DNA of 64,000 nucleotides, from contig NZ_RKMG01000007.1 of the NCBI RefSeq assembly GCF_003797145.1, positions 1 to 64,000 on the forward strand, in the 5' to 3' direction. Source of the DNA: Aerococcus agrisoli (GTDB taxonomy: Bacteria > Bacillota > Bacilli > Lactobacillales > Aerococcaceae). Made by a program: the position numbers and the translations under genes. The notes below the pieces were generated by a model. That model did no database searches. It saw nothing but the letters and a program-made list of their open reading frames with translations, and had not been told where the DNA came from. This document shows, piece after piece, positions 1 through 7,388 of this stretch (within the stretch, counting starts at the first letter, position 1; each line of letters starts with the position of its first letter).

Positions 1-36
1 CCAACACTATTTGTAAAAGAACCATAAACAATTGTA

Positions 37-1074
37 TTAAAAGTGAACGTAATTGATGATACCTAAGCCAATCATCAAAATGCTGACAGCCAAGTGTAAC
101 TTGCGATGCATGAAGAGAATTGCGACAAACTCGCGCACCCAATTGAGTAAACGTTCCGGAAAATCAGCCCGCGCCCCCACACCCGACATTTGGTATAAGC
201 CCTCCATATTGGCGTATAACTGGCTGCGGTAAAGATGATAAGAAGATGTCACAAAAACCGCTTTGACTGTTTGAATCTGCTTGGTGTTGGCCTTGATAAT
301 CTTTTTCGCATAAATAAAATTCTCATGCGTATTAGCAGCCTGACACTCCGTCAGAATCGCATCTTCCGGTACCCCATGTTCAATCAGATACTTAGCCATA
401 ATCTTGGCCTCACTGACATCAGAGTGGGTCCCAGTTGATGTACCAGATACAATAATCTTCGGCACCTTTTGATATTGGAACTGTTGACGTCCAATATAAT
501 CCAGGGCCATATCCAAACGATTTTCCAGCACCTTCGAAGGCTTGCCGTGCTTAGATAACTGCTCACCTAGAATCAAGACAAAATCCTGTTTCCCCTCATC
601 CTCAAGAAGCGTCAACCGCAGCGTCACCACCATGTAGTTGATAAAAGCGAGAACGAAATAGGTCATGGCGAATTGAAAAATACGGACAATCTCTTGATGG
701 AAAAACCCACCCAAGAGGAAGGTCGCGATATACTGCAGTACCGTCCCGGCGATCAACAGGGAAGCCAAGAGTAACCCAACGGCCAGTTGAAGTTTGGAGC
801 GTTCGACTGAGTACACTTTCAATGCATAAGAAATCATCCCAATCCCGAAAATGAGCGTAAATAGTGGCGCAATTAAGCGCACGGTTTGATCCAACCAGTA
901 AAACACATGTTGGAAAACGGGATGATGATTAAAGGTAGGGTCATTCAAGACCGCAATAAATAAAATGATGAAACCCGCTAGAAATAGAAAGTTATCAATC
1001 AAATTTCTAGGCGCGATAAAAAACATCAAGATAGCAATTAGAAATAATACGAGTGCTGCTAAATAAGCTATCAT
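37..1074 (-). CDS. YdcF/SanA-family (DUF218) membrane protein
   Basis: A 345-residue protein. The N-terminal ~160 residues are strongly hydrophobic and form several membrane segments; a cytosolic or extracytoplasmic DUF218 domain follows from about residue 165, and a last hydrophobic helix lies at the C-terminus. The DUF218 hallmarks are visible: an LILG motif at its start, IIVSG followed by an S-E-A segment, an N-T-x-E-N segment, and VTSSYHLYRS near the end. Family members (YdcF, SanA, ElyC) are linked to cell-envelope biogenesis, but no reaction is firmly assigned. It starts 8 bp after the rsmI stop behind a clear AGGAGG, so it is probably the last gene of the yabA-rsmI operon. Confidence 0.85.
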   Translation of the reverse strand: MIAYLAALVLFLIAILMFFIAPRNLIDNFLFLAGFIILFIAVLNDPTFNHHPVFQHVFYWLDQTVRLIAPLFTLIFGIGMISYALKVYSVERSKLQLAVGLLLASLLIAGTVLQYIATFLLGGFFHQEIVRIFQFAMTYFVLAFINYMVVTLRLTLLEDEGKQDFVLILGEQLSKHGKPSKVLENRLDMALDYIGRQQFQYQKVPKIIVSGTSTGTHSDVSEAKIMAKYLIEHGVPEDAILTECQAANTHENFIYAKKIIKANTKQIQTVKAVFVTSSYHLYRSQLYANMEGLYQMSGVGARADFPERLLNWVREFVAILFMHRKLHLAVSILMIGLGIINYVHF

Positions 1075-1082
1075 AGGGCCTC

Positions 1083-1979
1083 CTAGATTTCGTGGTATTT
1101 GGCGTAAACTTCTCGCTTGTTGATACCAGTTTGTTTTGCTACCTGTTTGATAGCGTCTTTGGTGGACATGCTTTCATGTGTTTCCCACCATTGTACTTGT
1201 TCTTTAATCGGCATATCATCTAAAGCTGCTTGCAAGAGACTTTCATCCGTTGATGGGTCATCGTTGCCGGCAATATAGAAACAGATTTCCCCTTTAATGG
1301 TTTTATTTTCGTCAAAATGTGCCACCAAATCAGCGAGGCTACCGCGTGTAATTTCCTCAAATTTCTTAGTCAATTCACGTACGACCACTACTTGTCGGTC
1401 AGGGCCGAATGCAGATTGGCAGTCTTCCAGTGTTTGGCCTAAACGGAAGGGTGATTCGTAGAACATCATGGTGTATGGAAAATTCACCAGATTGTCGAGG
1501 AATGCCTTTTTCTCAGACTTCTTACGTGGTAGGAAACCGATAAAAGCGAATTGGTCGGTTGATAAACCGGACGCAATCAAACCCGTCAAAGCTGCGTTGG
1601 CACCTGGTAGTGGCACAACAGTCAGATTTGCTGCAATGGCCGCTTGCACAAGCTCAAATCCAGGGTCGGAAATGGCTGGCATGCCGGCATCAGAAACTTG
1701 GGCAATGTTTTGCCCAGCTTCTAGCATCTCGATGATTTGTGGGATGCGGCTTTGGCTATTGTGTTGGTGATAGGACATTTGCCCTGTCGTGATGTCAAAA
1801 TGATTGAGCAATTTTTGTGTGTTGCGGGTGTCTTCGGCTAAAATTACGTCCACCGTTTTAAGTGTGTTAACGGCACGGAAGGTCATATCTTCCAAGTTAC
1901 CGATAGGTGTTGGGACGAGATAAAGCGTTCCCTTTGTCCCTTGGTCTGGACCCGTAAATGAATGTTGAATTTGTAACAC
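1083..1979 (-). CDS. rsmI: 16S rRNA (cytidine-1402-2'-O)-methyltransferase RsmI
   Basis: SAM-dependent tetrapyrrole-methylase-fold enzyme that 2'-O-methylates C1402 in the ribosomal P site. The N-terminal VPTPIGNLEDMT motif and the SDAGMPAISDPG motif are diagnostic; the length (298 aa) is normal. I chose a GTG start at 1979, one base after the TAG stop of the GIY-YIG gene and 6 nt behind GGAGGG. An in-frame ATG at 2012 would add 11 residues but has no ribosome binding site of comparable quality. In Bacillus the same gene (yabC) follows yabA-yabB-yazA in the same order. Confidence 0.93.
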   Translation of the reverse strand: MLQIQHSFTGPDQGTKGTLYLVPTPIGNLEDMTFRAVNTLKTVDVILAEDTRNTQKLLNHFDITTGQMSYHQHNSQSRIPQIIEMLEAGQNIAQVSDAGMPAISDPGFELVQAAIAANLTVVPLPGANAALTGLIASGLSTDQFAFIGFLPRKKSEKKAFLDNLVNFPYTMMFYESPFRLGQTLEDCQSAFGPDRQVVVVRELTKKFEEITRGSLADLVAHFDENKTIKGEICFYIAGNDDPSTDESLLQAALDDMPIKEQVQWWETHESMSTKDAIKQVAKQTGINKREVYAKYHEI

Positions 1980-1980
1980 A

Positions 1981-2397
1981 CTATCCCTCCTCATCTTGGT
2001 TTGTGGTGTCATCCGGCATAAAAGTTAAACTGCCCGCAAGACCCTCATCTACTCGGTCTGTCCAAGCAGTAGGTGGCCATACACGGGCAATGCCTTTATC
2101 TCTCAGAAAGTTTTCTTTCTCACGCCGGGTAAATTGTTTGAATCGATATTCAGCTGACATAGCCTTGGACTTACTCGTAAAGGCCTTGCTATAGAGCATG
2201 TGGACCGGTCTACGATAATCTGGTTGGGTATATTTAGCACCCTTGCCACTATTGTGGACCGCCTCGCGCTTGGTCGGGTCCGTAGTATAGCCTGTATACA
2301 AGGTATTGTCGCTACAAGCTAAGACATAGAAATAATGCAATTTTTCGGGCTTCGTTTCGCCCCGTTTTTTGTCTTGGGCTTGGTCCTTAGTCCCCAT
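1981..2397 (-). CDS. GIY-YIG nuclease-family protein (YazA/UPF0213)
   Basis: A small protein of 138 residues carrying one GIY-YIG domain from about residue 20: [19 protein letters not shown] gives the paired Tyr motif, followed by the N-GKGAKYT segment and an E-Y-R-F-K-Q motif. The family (YazA/YhbQ) lies in the yabA-rsmI operon of many Firmicutes; nuclease function has been proposed but its role is not settled. The first ~18 residues are lysine-rich and longer than usual, so a later start is possible. The ORF overlaps the trmN6 end by 11 bp, which suggests translational coupling. Confidence 0.82.
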   Translation of the reverse strand: MGTKDQAQDKKRGETKPEKLHYFYVLACSDNTLYTGYTTDPTKREAVHNSGKGAKYTQPDYRRPVHMLYSKAFTSKSKAMSAEYRFKQFTRREKENFLRDKGIARVWPPTAWTDRVDEGLAGSLTFMPDDTTNQDEEG

Positions 2398-3145
2398 AAA
2401 TCAATCGACTCATTTCCGGTGTATATTCATCGTCGGCTGTTTGCGTGTAAAACGGAGGCAAGACGCGTAGTCCCTTGTCGTGGCCGTCCTTCATAAACTC
2501 TAACAAAATAGTTTTGGCTTCCTTACCTGGTTTTGGGTACACAAATTGTAACTTCTTCAAGGTTAAACGGTATTTGTTGCCAAGTACAATCAATTCACTC
2601 AAACGTTCTGGTCGATGGACAATATATAATTTCCCTCGATTACGTAATACGAATTGGGCTTGTTGGAAAATATCTTCCGCTGTCATCGCAACTTCGTGTC
2701 GTGCTAAGGTTTTCGCATCCAAAAGATTAACCCTAGATTCCTCATAGTGTTTGAAATATGGCGGATTGCAAGTAATCACATCCATAGAATCTTTGGCAAA
2801 AGTAGTTTTCACCGTCTTTAGATCCATATTATGGATGGTAATTTGCTCACTTAATCCATTGTGCGCCACAGATCTGGTCGCCATGTCGGCAACTTGTGGT
2901 TGAATCTCAATGCCGTGTATATGGGCACGGTCCGTCGTTTTCGCAGATAGCAAGAGTGGAATCACCCCGTTACCCGTGCAAAAATCAGCAATCTGTTTAA
3001 TCCGACTAGACGATACTTGGGCAAAATTGGCCAACAATATGGCGTCCACTGAGAAAGCAAAGGTCAGGTCGCTTTGAATAATCTCTAAATTTTGCGGAAT
3101 CAAGGCATCGAACCGCTCGCCGTCCAATAGTGTCACTTGATCCAT
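2387..3145 (-). CDS. tRNA1(Val) (adenine-37-N6)-methyltransferase-like protein (YabB/TrmN6)
   Basis: Class I SAM methyltransferase of 252 residues. [14 protein letters not shown] is the glycine-rich SAM loop and [11 protein letters not shown] contains the NPPY catalytic motif typical of adenine-N6 methyltransferases. Homologues modify A37 of tRNA1(Val). The ATG overlaps the yabA stop by one base (TAATG), a tight operon junction. Substrate assignment rests on family and neighbourhood (yabA-yabB-yazA-rsmI) rather than on a residue visible here. Confidence 0.88.
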   Translation of the reverse strand: MDQVTLLDGERFDALIPQNLEIIQSDLTFAFSVDAILLANFAQVSSSRIKQIADFCTGNGVIPLLLSAKTTDRAHIHGIEIQPQVADMATRSVAHNGLSEQITIHNMDLKTVKTTFAKDSMDVITCNPPYFKHYEESRVNLLDAKTLARHEVAMTAEDIFQQAQFVLRNRGKLYIVHRPERLSELIVLGNKYRLTLKKLQFVYPKPGKEAKTILLEFMKDGHDKGLRVLPPFYTQTADDEYTPEMSRLIYGD

Positions 3146-3540
3146 TAAGCTTTGGCCCCTTCATTTTCACGTTCGCCGTATAAGATATCTAGACAGAACA
3201 TGCATTGTTCATCATTACCACGACGTTGGCCGTAGGAAATATTACAAATATGGAAGCCATCTTCATAGATGTTCATTAAATTTTGGCGTGCCTTAGACAT
3301 TACTTGAGGAGTGCCATCGTTGTCATCCTCAGTTACTTGTTTATTCTTGGCACTTAAATGATCATTTAAATCGGTCAACTCTTGCACGCGTTCGCGCAAG
3401 TAGAAATTTTCCATCTTTAAATTATGGGAAGAGATTAACAATTTATCCCACTCTGCATTGATCGTATCTAATTTGGCGATCATCGTGTGTAAGTCATTTT
3501 TTAATAAAGCTATTTCATCTGCAACTTGGTGTTCATCCAC
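3145..3540 (-). CDS. yabA: Replication initiation control protein YabA
   Basis: A 131-residue negative regulator of replication initiation that bridges DnaA and the DnaN clamp. The N-terminal ~70 residues form a leucine/glutamate coiled coil, then a linker, then a C-terminal zinc domain whose ligands H-x-C and CMFC are visible. Start is a GTG at 3540 without a strong ribosome binding site; the first in-frame ATG would cut into the coiled coil. It heads the trmN6-GIY-rsmI-ydcF operon. The ricT (yaaT) gene normally just upstream is absent. Confidence 0.9.
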   Translation of the reverse strand: MDEHQVADEIALLKNDLHTMIAKLDTINAEWDKLLISSHNLKMENFYLRERVQELTDLNDHLSAKNKQVTEDDNDGTPQVMSKARQNLMNIYEDGFHICNISYGQRRGNDEQCMFCLDILYGERENEGAKA

Positions 3541-3689
3541 TTACCCACACCCACTTTCTACGCTTATTTGTATACTTCTGGCAAAAATGACGATTGCTTC
3601 GTACAACCGCAATATCTGCCCTTTTTCATCCTCAATGATACCACATGATGTGCTATACCGACACGGTAAGATGATTTTTGTTAGGGTCA

Positions 3690-3695
3690 ATTATA
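3690..3695 (-). promoter_or_regulatory. Extended -10 promoter for the yabA operon
   Basis: On the minus strand TGC precedes a perfect TATAAT, an extended -10 element; no good -35 is visible. It would give a leader of about 145 nt before yabA. The same stretch contains a 9-bp inverted repeat (TGTGCTATA near 3645, TATAGCACA near 3692) of unknown meaning. Confidence 0.45.
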
Positions 3696-3824
3696 GCACA
3701 CCCGTTCGGTCATTTGGGCATCAATCGCAAGTCAGAAATTCTTTTTTCATCTAGCTATGGTAAAATATAGAATGAAAATATTGTTCACGTAACCTTTATC
3801 CAATGTATGACAGGAGTCACGCTC

Positions 3825-4709
3825 ATGAAACCATTTACCTTTGAAGATGCCTTTGTTCTAGCCGACACTTATGATGAAACAGAATTATATTATTTTATCG
3901 GTAACAGCAAAGTACCAAGTATGTATAACAACAACAAAATTGTCCTAGATTTTGTACCCAGCGCCGAAGAATTGGATATGCTAGAAGAAAACTTTCTAGA
4001 CTATGCCTATGACCTAAATCTTTCTTATTACAGCTTCGTCATGCCGATGAACCAATCTCTGAGTCCTGAACTCTTTGCCAGTATCGGTGAAGTGGGCTAC
4101 CAATTATCTATGACCAAATTGATGGTTCTTGATCCAAAAGACTTTAAGGTTTCAAGCAAAGCAATCGATACTTATGGTGACCGTCTTGTCATCAAGGAAA
4201 TTGACGAAAGCGATATGCAGGCCTATATCGACTTCAATCAAATCCACGACAAAGCAATCGACGCCGAATTTGCCCAACAAAAACAAAATTACTATCCTTG
4301 GTTCTTGAAGGAAGAGAATACCCATGCCCTTGCTGCCTTTGTCGACGGCAAATTGGTTGGTTTATCCGATATCATCCGCCACGCACGTTCATACGAAATC
4401 GACAACTTCCAAGTGCTTGAAGCATACCAACGCCAAGGCATCGGTTCCTTACTACAAGCTTGGGTTGTGGAAAAAGCATTGGCTGCCGATAAGATGGTTA
4501 TCCTGGTCGCCGACGCCGACGATTCCCCTTATGAAATGTATATCAAACAAGGCTACCAAGACATCGGTATGGAAATCGAAATCTCACGTAAAATCGAAGA
4601 ACCCATTATTGCAGATATCCAAGTCTACCAAGCAGACCCCGTGGCTTATATGTTAGAGAACGGCCTTGATGATGAAGACTACGACGATGAAGATTATGAA
4701 GAAGAATAG
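3825..4709 (+). CDS. GNAT-family N-acetyltransferase with acidic tail
   Basis: A 294-residue two-part protein. Residues ~1-125 resemble a degenerate GNAT half; residues ~125-260 carry the acetyl-CoA motif A (YQRQGIGSLLQAW) of a canonical GNAT domain. The last 16 residues are almost all Asp, Glu and Tyr. The start at 3825 is preferred over the in-frame ATG at 3807 because CAGGAG lies 8 nt upstream of it. Substrate unknown. The stop codon coincides with the start of a repeat element (TAG-GATGTGAG). It lies alone between divergent yabA and the birA region. Confidence 0.8.
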   Translation: MKPFTFEDAFVLADTYDETELYYFIGNSKVPSMYNNNKIVLDFVPSAEELDMLEENFLDYAYDLNLSYYSFVMPMNQSLSPELFASIGEVGYQLSMTKLMVLDPKDFKVSSKAIDTYGDRLVIKEIDESDMQAYIDFNQIHDKAIDAEFAQQKQNYYPWFLKEENTHALAAFVDGKLVGLSDIIRHARSYEIDNFQVLEAYQRQGIGSLLQAWVVEKALAADKMVILVADADDSPYEMYIKQGYQDIGMEIEISRKIEEPIIADIQVYQADPVAYMLENGLDDEDYDDEDYEEE

Positions 4710-4827
4710 GATGTGAGAAAAAGCGTTCAGCCCTCAACCAGTGGAAGAATAGTGCCGACGATGACGGTAGTCATCGACAAACTATTCTGAAGTGGGCAGA
4801 GGGTTGCTTTTTCGAACTCAACTTCAT
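4707..4827 (+). repeat. Long-hairpin intergenic repeat, family A copy 1
   Basis: About 120 bp that folds into one long imperfect hairpin. It begins with TAGGATGTGAG, in which TAG is the stop of the preceding gene, continues with AAAAAGC paired to GCTTTTT, an inner arm CCCTCAACC/GAGGGTTG region, the conserved junctions CCAGTGGAAGA and TCTGAAGTGG, and an apical stem GATGAC/GTCATC. It ends in GAACTCAACTT. Paralogous copies lie at 7272, 16436, 16555 and 55566. Confidence 0.85.
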
Positions 4828-4837
4828 AGGATGTGAG

Positions 4838-4870
4838 AAAAAGAGGGCTGCATGGCCCTCTTTTCATTTT
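4838..4870 (+). terminator. Rho-independent terminator after the GNAT gene
   Basis: Perfect stem GAGGGC/GCCCTC with loop TGCATG, followed by TTTTCATTTT. It is fused to a second copy of the TAGGATGTGAGAAAAAG end sequence of repeat family A, as if the hairpin of that copy had been replaced by a simple terminator. Confidence 0.85.
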
Positions 4871-4967
4871 GGTTTTTAAGCCATAATTGGATGAGCATTA
4901 CGCTAGAATAAAATGTTTTGTTTAGCTTTTTGGGGATTGTATTTATCAAAGTTAAAATAACCGCTAT

Positions 4968-5130
4968 TTGAACACTTCAGGGCCCTGAGGTGTTCAAAAT
5001 GAAAAATTTCGCGTCACACAGAGTGCTGTGTGATTTCTTTTTTTGAAGTCGAATCACACAGACCGTTTTGTGAATCATTTTTTCTCATAAAGGTTCACAG
5101 AACCCCTTGAAGTAATCAATTTGGGGTTTT
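4968..5130. repeat. Array of short palindromes with about 40-bp spacing
   Basis: Consecutive palindromes in AT-rich DNA: a 30-bp near-perfect one at 4968-4997 (GAACAC...GTGTTC around GGGCCC), TCACACAG/CTGTGTGA at 5014-5033 followed by a T-run, TCACACAGA...TGTGA at 5054-5074, and GGTTCACAGAACC at 5092-5104. The TCACA motifs recur at 5014, 5054 and 5095, i.e. 40-41 bp apart. The architecture resembles the exact 40-bp array at 39095. Confidence 0.6.
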
Positions 5131-5182
5131 ATCCATTTTTATAAATAAAATAATGTACTTTTCGCTTTGTTCATCAAGCACC

Positions 5183-5236
5183 GAAGGGGGCAGAGGGTTG
5201 CTTACTGGAACACATATTCAGAATGTGCGAACATAG
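5183..5236. repeat. Degenerate fragment of repeat family A
   Basis: The stretch CCGAAGGGGGCAGAGGG...TTGCTT...GGAAC matches the 3' arm of copy 1 (CTGAAGTGGGCAGAGGG...TTGCTT...GAAC) but its partner arm is missing. It looks like a decayed remnant. Confidence 0.5.
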
Positions 5237-5340
5237 ACTTGCGCCTTTAGCTAAATAATAGACCTTCTTTCTTTCTACAAATTTAATGATCCTATACTTC
5301 ATCAGGCAGTCACTTGTTGGTGGCTGTATTTTTTTATCAG

Positions 5341-5373
5341 TTGGTCACCCTATTATAAAAATCTAGTTGACAA
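5341..5373 (+). promoter_or_regulatory. BirA operator in front of birA
   Basis: TTGGTCACC-N15-AGTTGACAA fits the Firmicutes biotin operator (TTGTTAACC-N14/15-GGTTAACAA). The right half contains TTGACA at 5367-5372, a likely -35, with TAACCT 17 bp downstream as a weak -10. Bound BirA would therefore block birA transcription, i.e. autoregulation. The left half is the exact reverse complement of the right half of the bioY operator. Confidence 0.8.
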
Positions 5374-5429
5374 CAAAATGACATATTGCTAACCTAATAT
5401 CATATTGAAATTCCATGAAAGGAGCTATT

Positions 5430-6425
5430 ATGACTGTAAAAGCTGATTTACTCGCATATTTATTAGACCATCCTGGGCATTTCTTTGCGGGACCAGATTT
5501 GGCTGACCACTTCCAAGTGAGCCGCAACGCCATTTGGAAAGCTGTGAAGCAACTGGAAACTGACGGTTATGAAATCTTGCGTCACCCCAAAAATGGGTAT
5601 GCCCTGGCCAAACGCAATCAAGCTGTGGATCCTGAACAAATTCAGCATGGTCTGCAACATGTTTGGCCGGAATTACAGGTCTACTATCAAGAGTCAACGA
5701 CCTCAACCAATGATTTGGGTCGCAAACACGCAACGGATTTTCCCAATCAACCAGCAATTTTCATTGCCAATGAGCAAACAGCTGGTCGTGGCCGCCGTGG
5801 TCGTCCCTTCTATTCTGCACTGACTCAGGGCTTGTATTATTCGCTCGTGATCACGCCACCGGCTAGCGCCGACAATGACTTGATAGCTTCTTTCACCATC
5901 GCCTCCGCATCTGCCTATGCCCAAAGTTTGAACAAGTATCTGAGCGATGCCATTCAAATTAAATGGGTCAATGATTTATTTTATGATGGGAAAAAGGTGT
6001 CGGGTATTCTAACAGAAGGCACATTTGACCTGGAGAGCCAAACGATTTCCCAACTGGTCATCGGAATTGGGACCAACCTGGCGGGGGACTTTGCCAATGA
6101 GAATCCAGAAAATCAACACATTGCCGGGACAATTTTTGGTAAAAGCTTACCAAACAACTTCAATCCAAATGACCTGCTTGTCGATTTCCTAACCACCTTC
6201 AAAGAATATTACGACCACTTGGCCGACCGTGCATTCCTAGAGTATTATCGTGCGCAGCTGCTTGGCAAAGGACAGTGGGTGACCTACCAAGAAAACGGTC
6301 AAACCTTAACTGGTAAGATTCTCGGTGTGACAGATGCTGGGCATTTACGCATTGAAGATCCGCAAGGTCGTGAAAAGCATTTAATCTCTGGCGAGGTTAG
6401 CTTTAGTAGCCAACAATTTATATAA
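5430..6425 (+). CDS. birA: Biotin--[acetyl-CoA-carboxylase] ligase / biotin repressor BirA
   Basis: Bifunctional protein of 331 residues. Residues ~1-65 form a winged helix-turn-helix (FQVSRNAIWKAVKQLE is the recognition region), the centre is the ligase domain with the biotinyl-AMP loop GRGRRGR and KWVNDLF...KVSGIL, and the C-terminus is the small SH3-like domain. It activates biotin with ATP, transfers it to the acetyl-CoA carboxylase carrier protein and, when charged, represses biotin uptake. Start at 5430 rather than ATG 5415, because AAAGGAG lies just before it. Two matching operators (5341, 6634) identify itself and bioY as targets. Confidence 0.95.
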   Translation: MTVKADLLAYLLDHPGHFFAGPDLADHFQVSRNAIWKAVKQLETDGYEILRHPKNGYALAKRNQAVDPEQIQHGLQHVWPELQVYYQESTTSTNDLGRKHATDFPNQPAIFIANEQTAGRGRRGRPFYSALTQGLYYSLVITPPASADNDLIASFTIASASAYAQSLNKYLSDAIQIKWVNDLFYDGKKVSGILTEGTFDLESQTISQLVIGIGTNLAGDFANENPENQHIAGTIFGKSLPNNFNPNDLLVDFLTTFKEYYDHLADRAFLEYYRAQLLGKGQWVTYQENGQTLTGKILGVTDAGHLRIEDPQGREKHLISGEVSFSSQQFI

Positions 6426-6600
6426 CAAAGTGTGACCAAATGCGTATAGATTTTTCTGAAACGCAGTCAAATCTGCATTTGGGAACAGGTTTTAACAGAG
6501 TGCGACCAAAGGCGTTGAGGTTCGTCGAAAATTTCGTTGGCCCTAGTGGTTGGCGAGTCATGAGGATAACCACCTACCCGCGCATGTGGGTTTGGTGGGG
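6424..6600 (+). repeat. Structured direct repeats downstream of birA
   Basis: Two near-identical 21-mers start 70 bp apart (6424 and 6494): AACA-(A/G)-AGTG-(T/C)-GACCAAA-(T/G)-GCG. The first sits inside an inverted repeat (CCAAATGC at 6436, GCATTTGG at 6475). A GTGGTT/AACCAC stem follows near 6546-6573, then a GC-rich hairpin (CCACC-T-ACCC / GGGT-TT-GGTGG) near 6570-6598 that may terminate birA transcription. The first repeat starts at the birA stop codon. Not coding as far as I can see. Confidence 0.55.
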
Positions 6601-6633
6601 ATTTTATATAGAAAAATTTTTTATTTTTACCAA

Positions 6634-6665
6634 TGGTCAACCGATTACCAAAATAAGGTGACCAA
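6634..6665 (+). promoter_or_regulatory. BirA operator in front of bioY
   Basis: TGGTCAACC-N14-GGTGACCAA, a good match to the Firmicutes BirA box. It ends 21 bp before the bioY start, just upstream of the AAAGGAG ribosome binding site. Repression of bioY when biotin is plentiful is the expected outcome. Confidence 0.82.
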
Positions 6666-6686
6666 TACATCAAAAGGAGCATATTT

Positions 6687-7205
6687 ATGAATACATCTAC
6701 TACTTATAACTGGGTTTTGGCGGCTTTGATGGCGGTCATCACACTCATCGCATCGTATATCGTCGTGCCATTTGGGGCAATTCCGTTTACCCTACAAACA
6801 ATGGTTGTTGTGCTAACTGGGTTGTTGTTACCCCGCAAATATGCGGTTGTAGCCATGTTTATTAATGCCATTTTATTATTTGTTTTTAAGGGCGCCTTTA
6901 TTTACAGTCCTTCATACGGCTTCATCATCGGTTTCATCGTGGCCATGGTATTTGCACGCTCGGCTGGTAGTTTGAAAAATGAGGCATGGCAACAATTCAC
7001 TTTACGCGCACTGGGTATGAACGCGATTATCTATATTTTCGGATTAGGTTACATGTACCTAGCCTTGAATTTCTTATTGAATACGCCGATAACATGGGCG
7101 CAAACTTTCATGTCAGGTATGATCATCTTTATTCCAACTGACATCATCAAAAATGTCGCAGCCATCGCCTTAGCCGTGGCCTTAAACAAACGTATTGCAA
7201 AATAA
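6687..7205 (+). CDS. bioY: Biotin transporter substrate-binding subunit BioY
   Basis: A 172-residue hydrophobic protein with about six membrane helices. It has the BioY hallmark segment near residues 20-35 (VPFGAIPFTLQTMVVVLTG) and the conserved P-SYGFIIGFI region. BioY is the S-component of ECF-type vitamin importers and captures biotin at the membrane; in Lactobacillales it normally works with a shared EcfAAT module encoded elsewhere, and none is present here. No biotin synthesis genes are in the window, so the cell may depend on uptake (inference). Confidence 0.95.
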   Translation: MNTSTTYNWVLAALMAVITLIASYIVVPFGAIPFTLQTMVVVLTGLLLPRKYAVVAMFINAILLFVFKGAFIYSPSYGFIIGFIVAMVFARSAGSLKNEAWQQFTLRALGMNAIIYIFGLGYMYLALNFLLNTPITWAQTFMSGMIIFIPTDIIKNVAAIALAVALNKRIAK

Positions 7206-7207
7206 TG

Positions 7208-7260
7208 AAAAAATGCAGGGGGAAAGTAGTCGGTGTGCCGACTTTCCTCCTGCATTTTTA
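7208..7260. terminator. Bidirectional terminator between bioY and holB
   Basis: Long stem (AAAAATGCAGG...CCTGCATTTTT with an inner GGAAAGT/ACTTTCC and GTCGG/CCGAC) with A- and T-runs on its two sides, so it can stop transcription from bioY and from the opposing holB operon. Confidence 0.9.
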
Positions 7261-7271
7261 TGTACCACTAT

Positions 7272-7388
7272 AAAGTTGAGTTCCAATAAGCAGACCCAAC
7301 TCCACTTCAGACTATATTGCGCCACACTGCGTGCGTCACTGCTATAGTCTTCCAGTGTTTGGGTCTAAACGCTTATTGTCACATCCTA
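7272..7388 (-). repeat. Long-hairpin intergenic repeat, family A copy 2
   Basis: Conserved end sequences AAGTTGAG and TCACATCCTA flank nested complementary arms AATAAGC/GCTTATT, AGACCCAA/TTGGGTCT and AGACTAT/ATAGTCT, with the invariant junctions CCACTTC and TCCAGTG. The CTA at its right end is the reverse complement of the holB stop codon, so the element begins exactly at the gene's stop, as copy 1 does. Confidence 0.88.

Noticed and set aside
6440..6661. 73-codon ORF after birA
   Set aside because: Covers the structured repeats and the bioY operator; no homology and no ribosome site.
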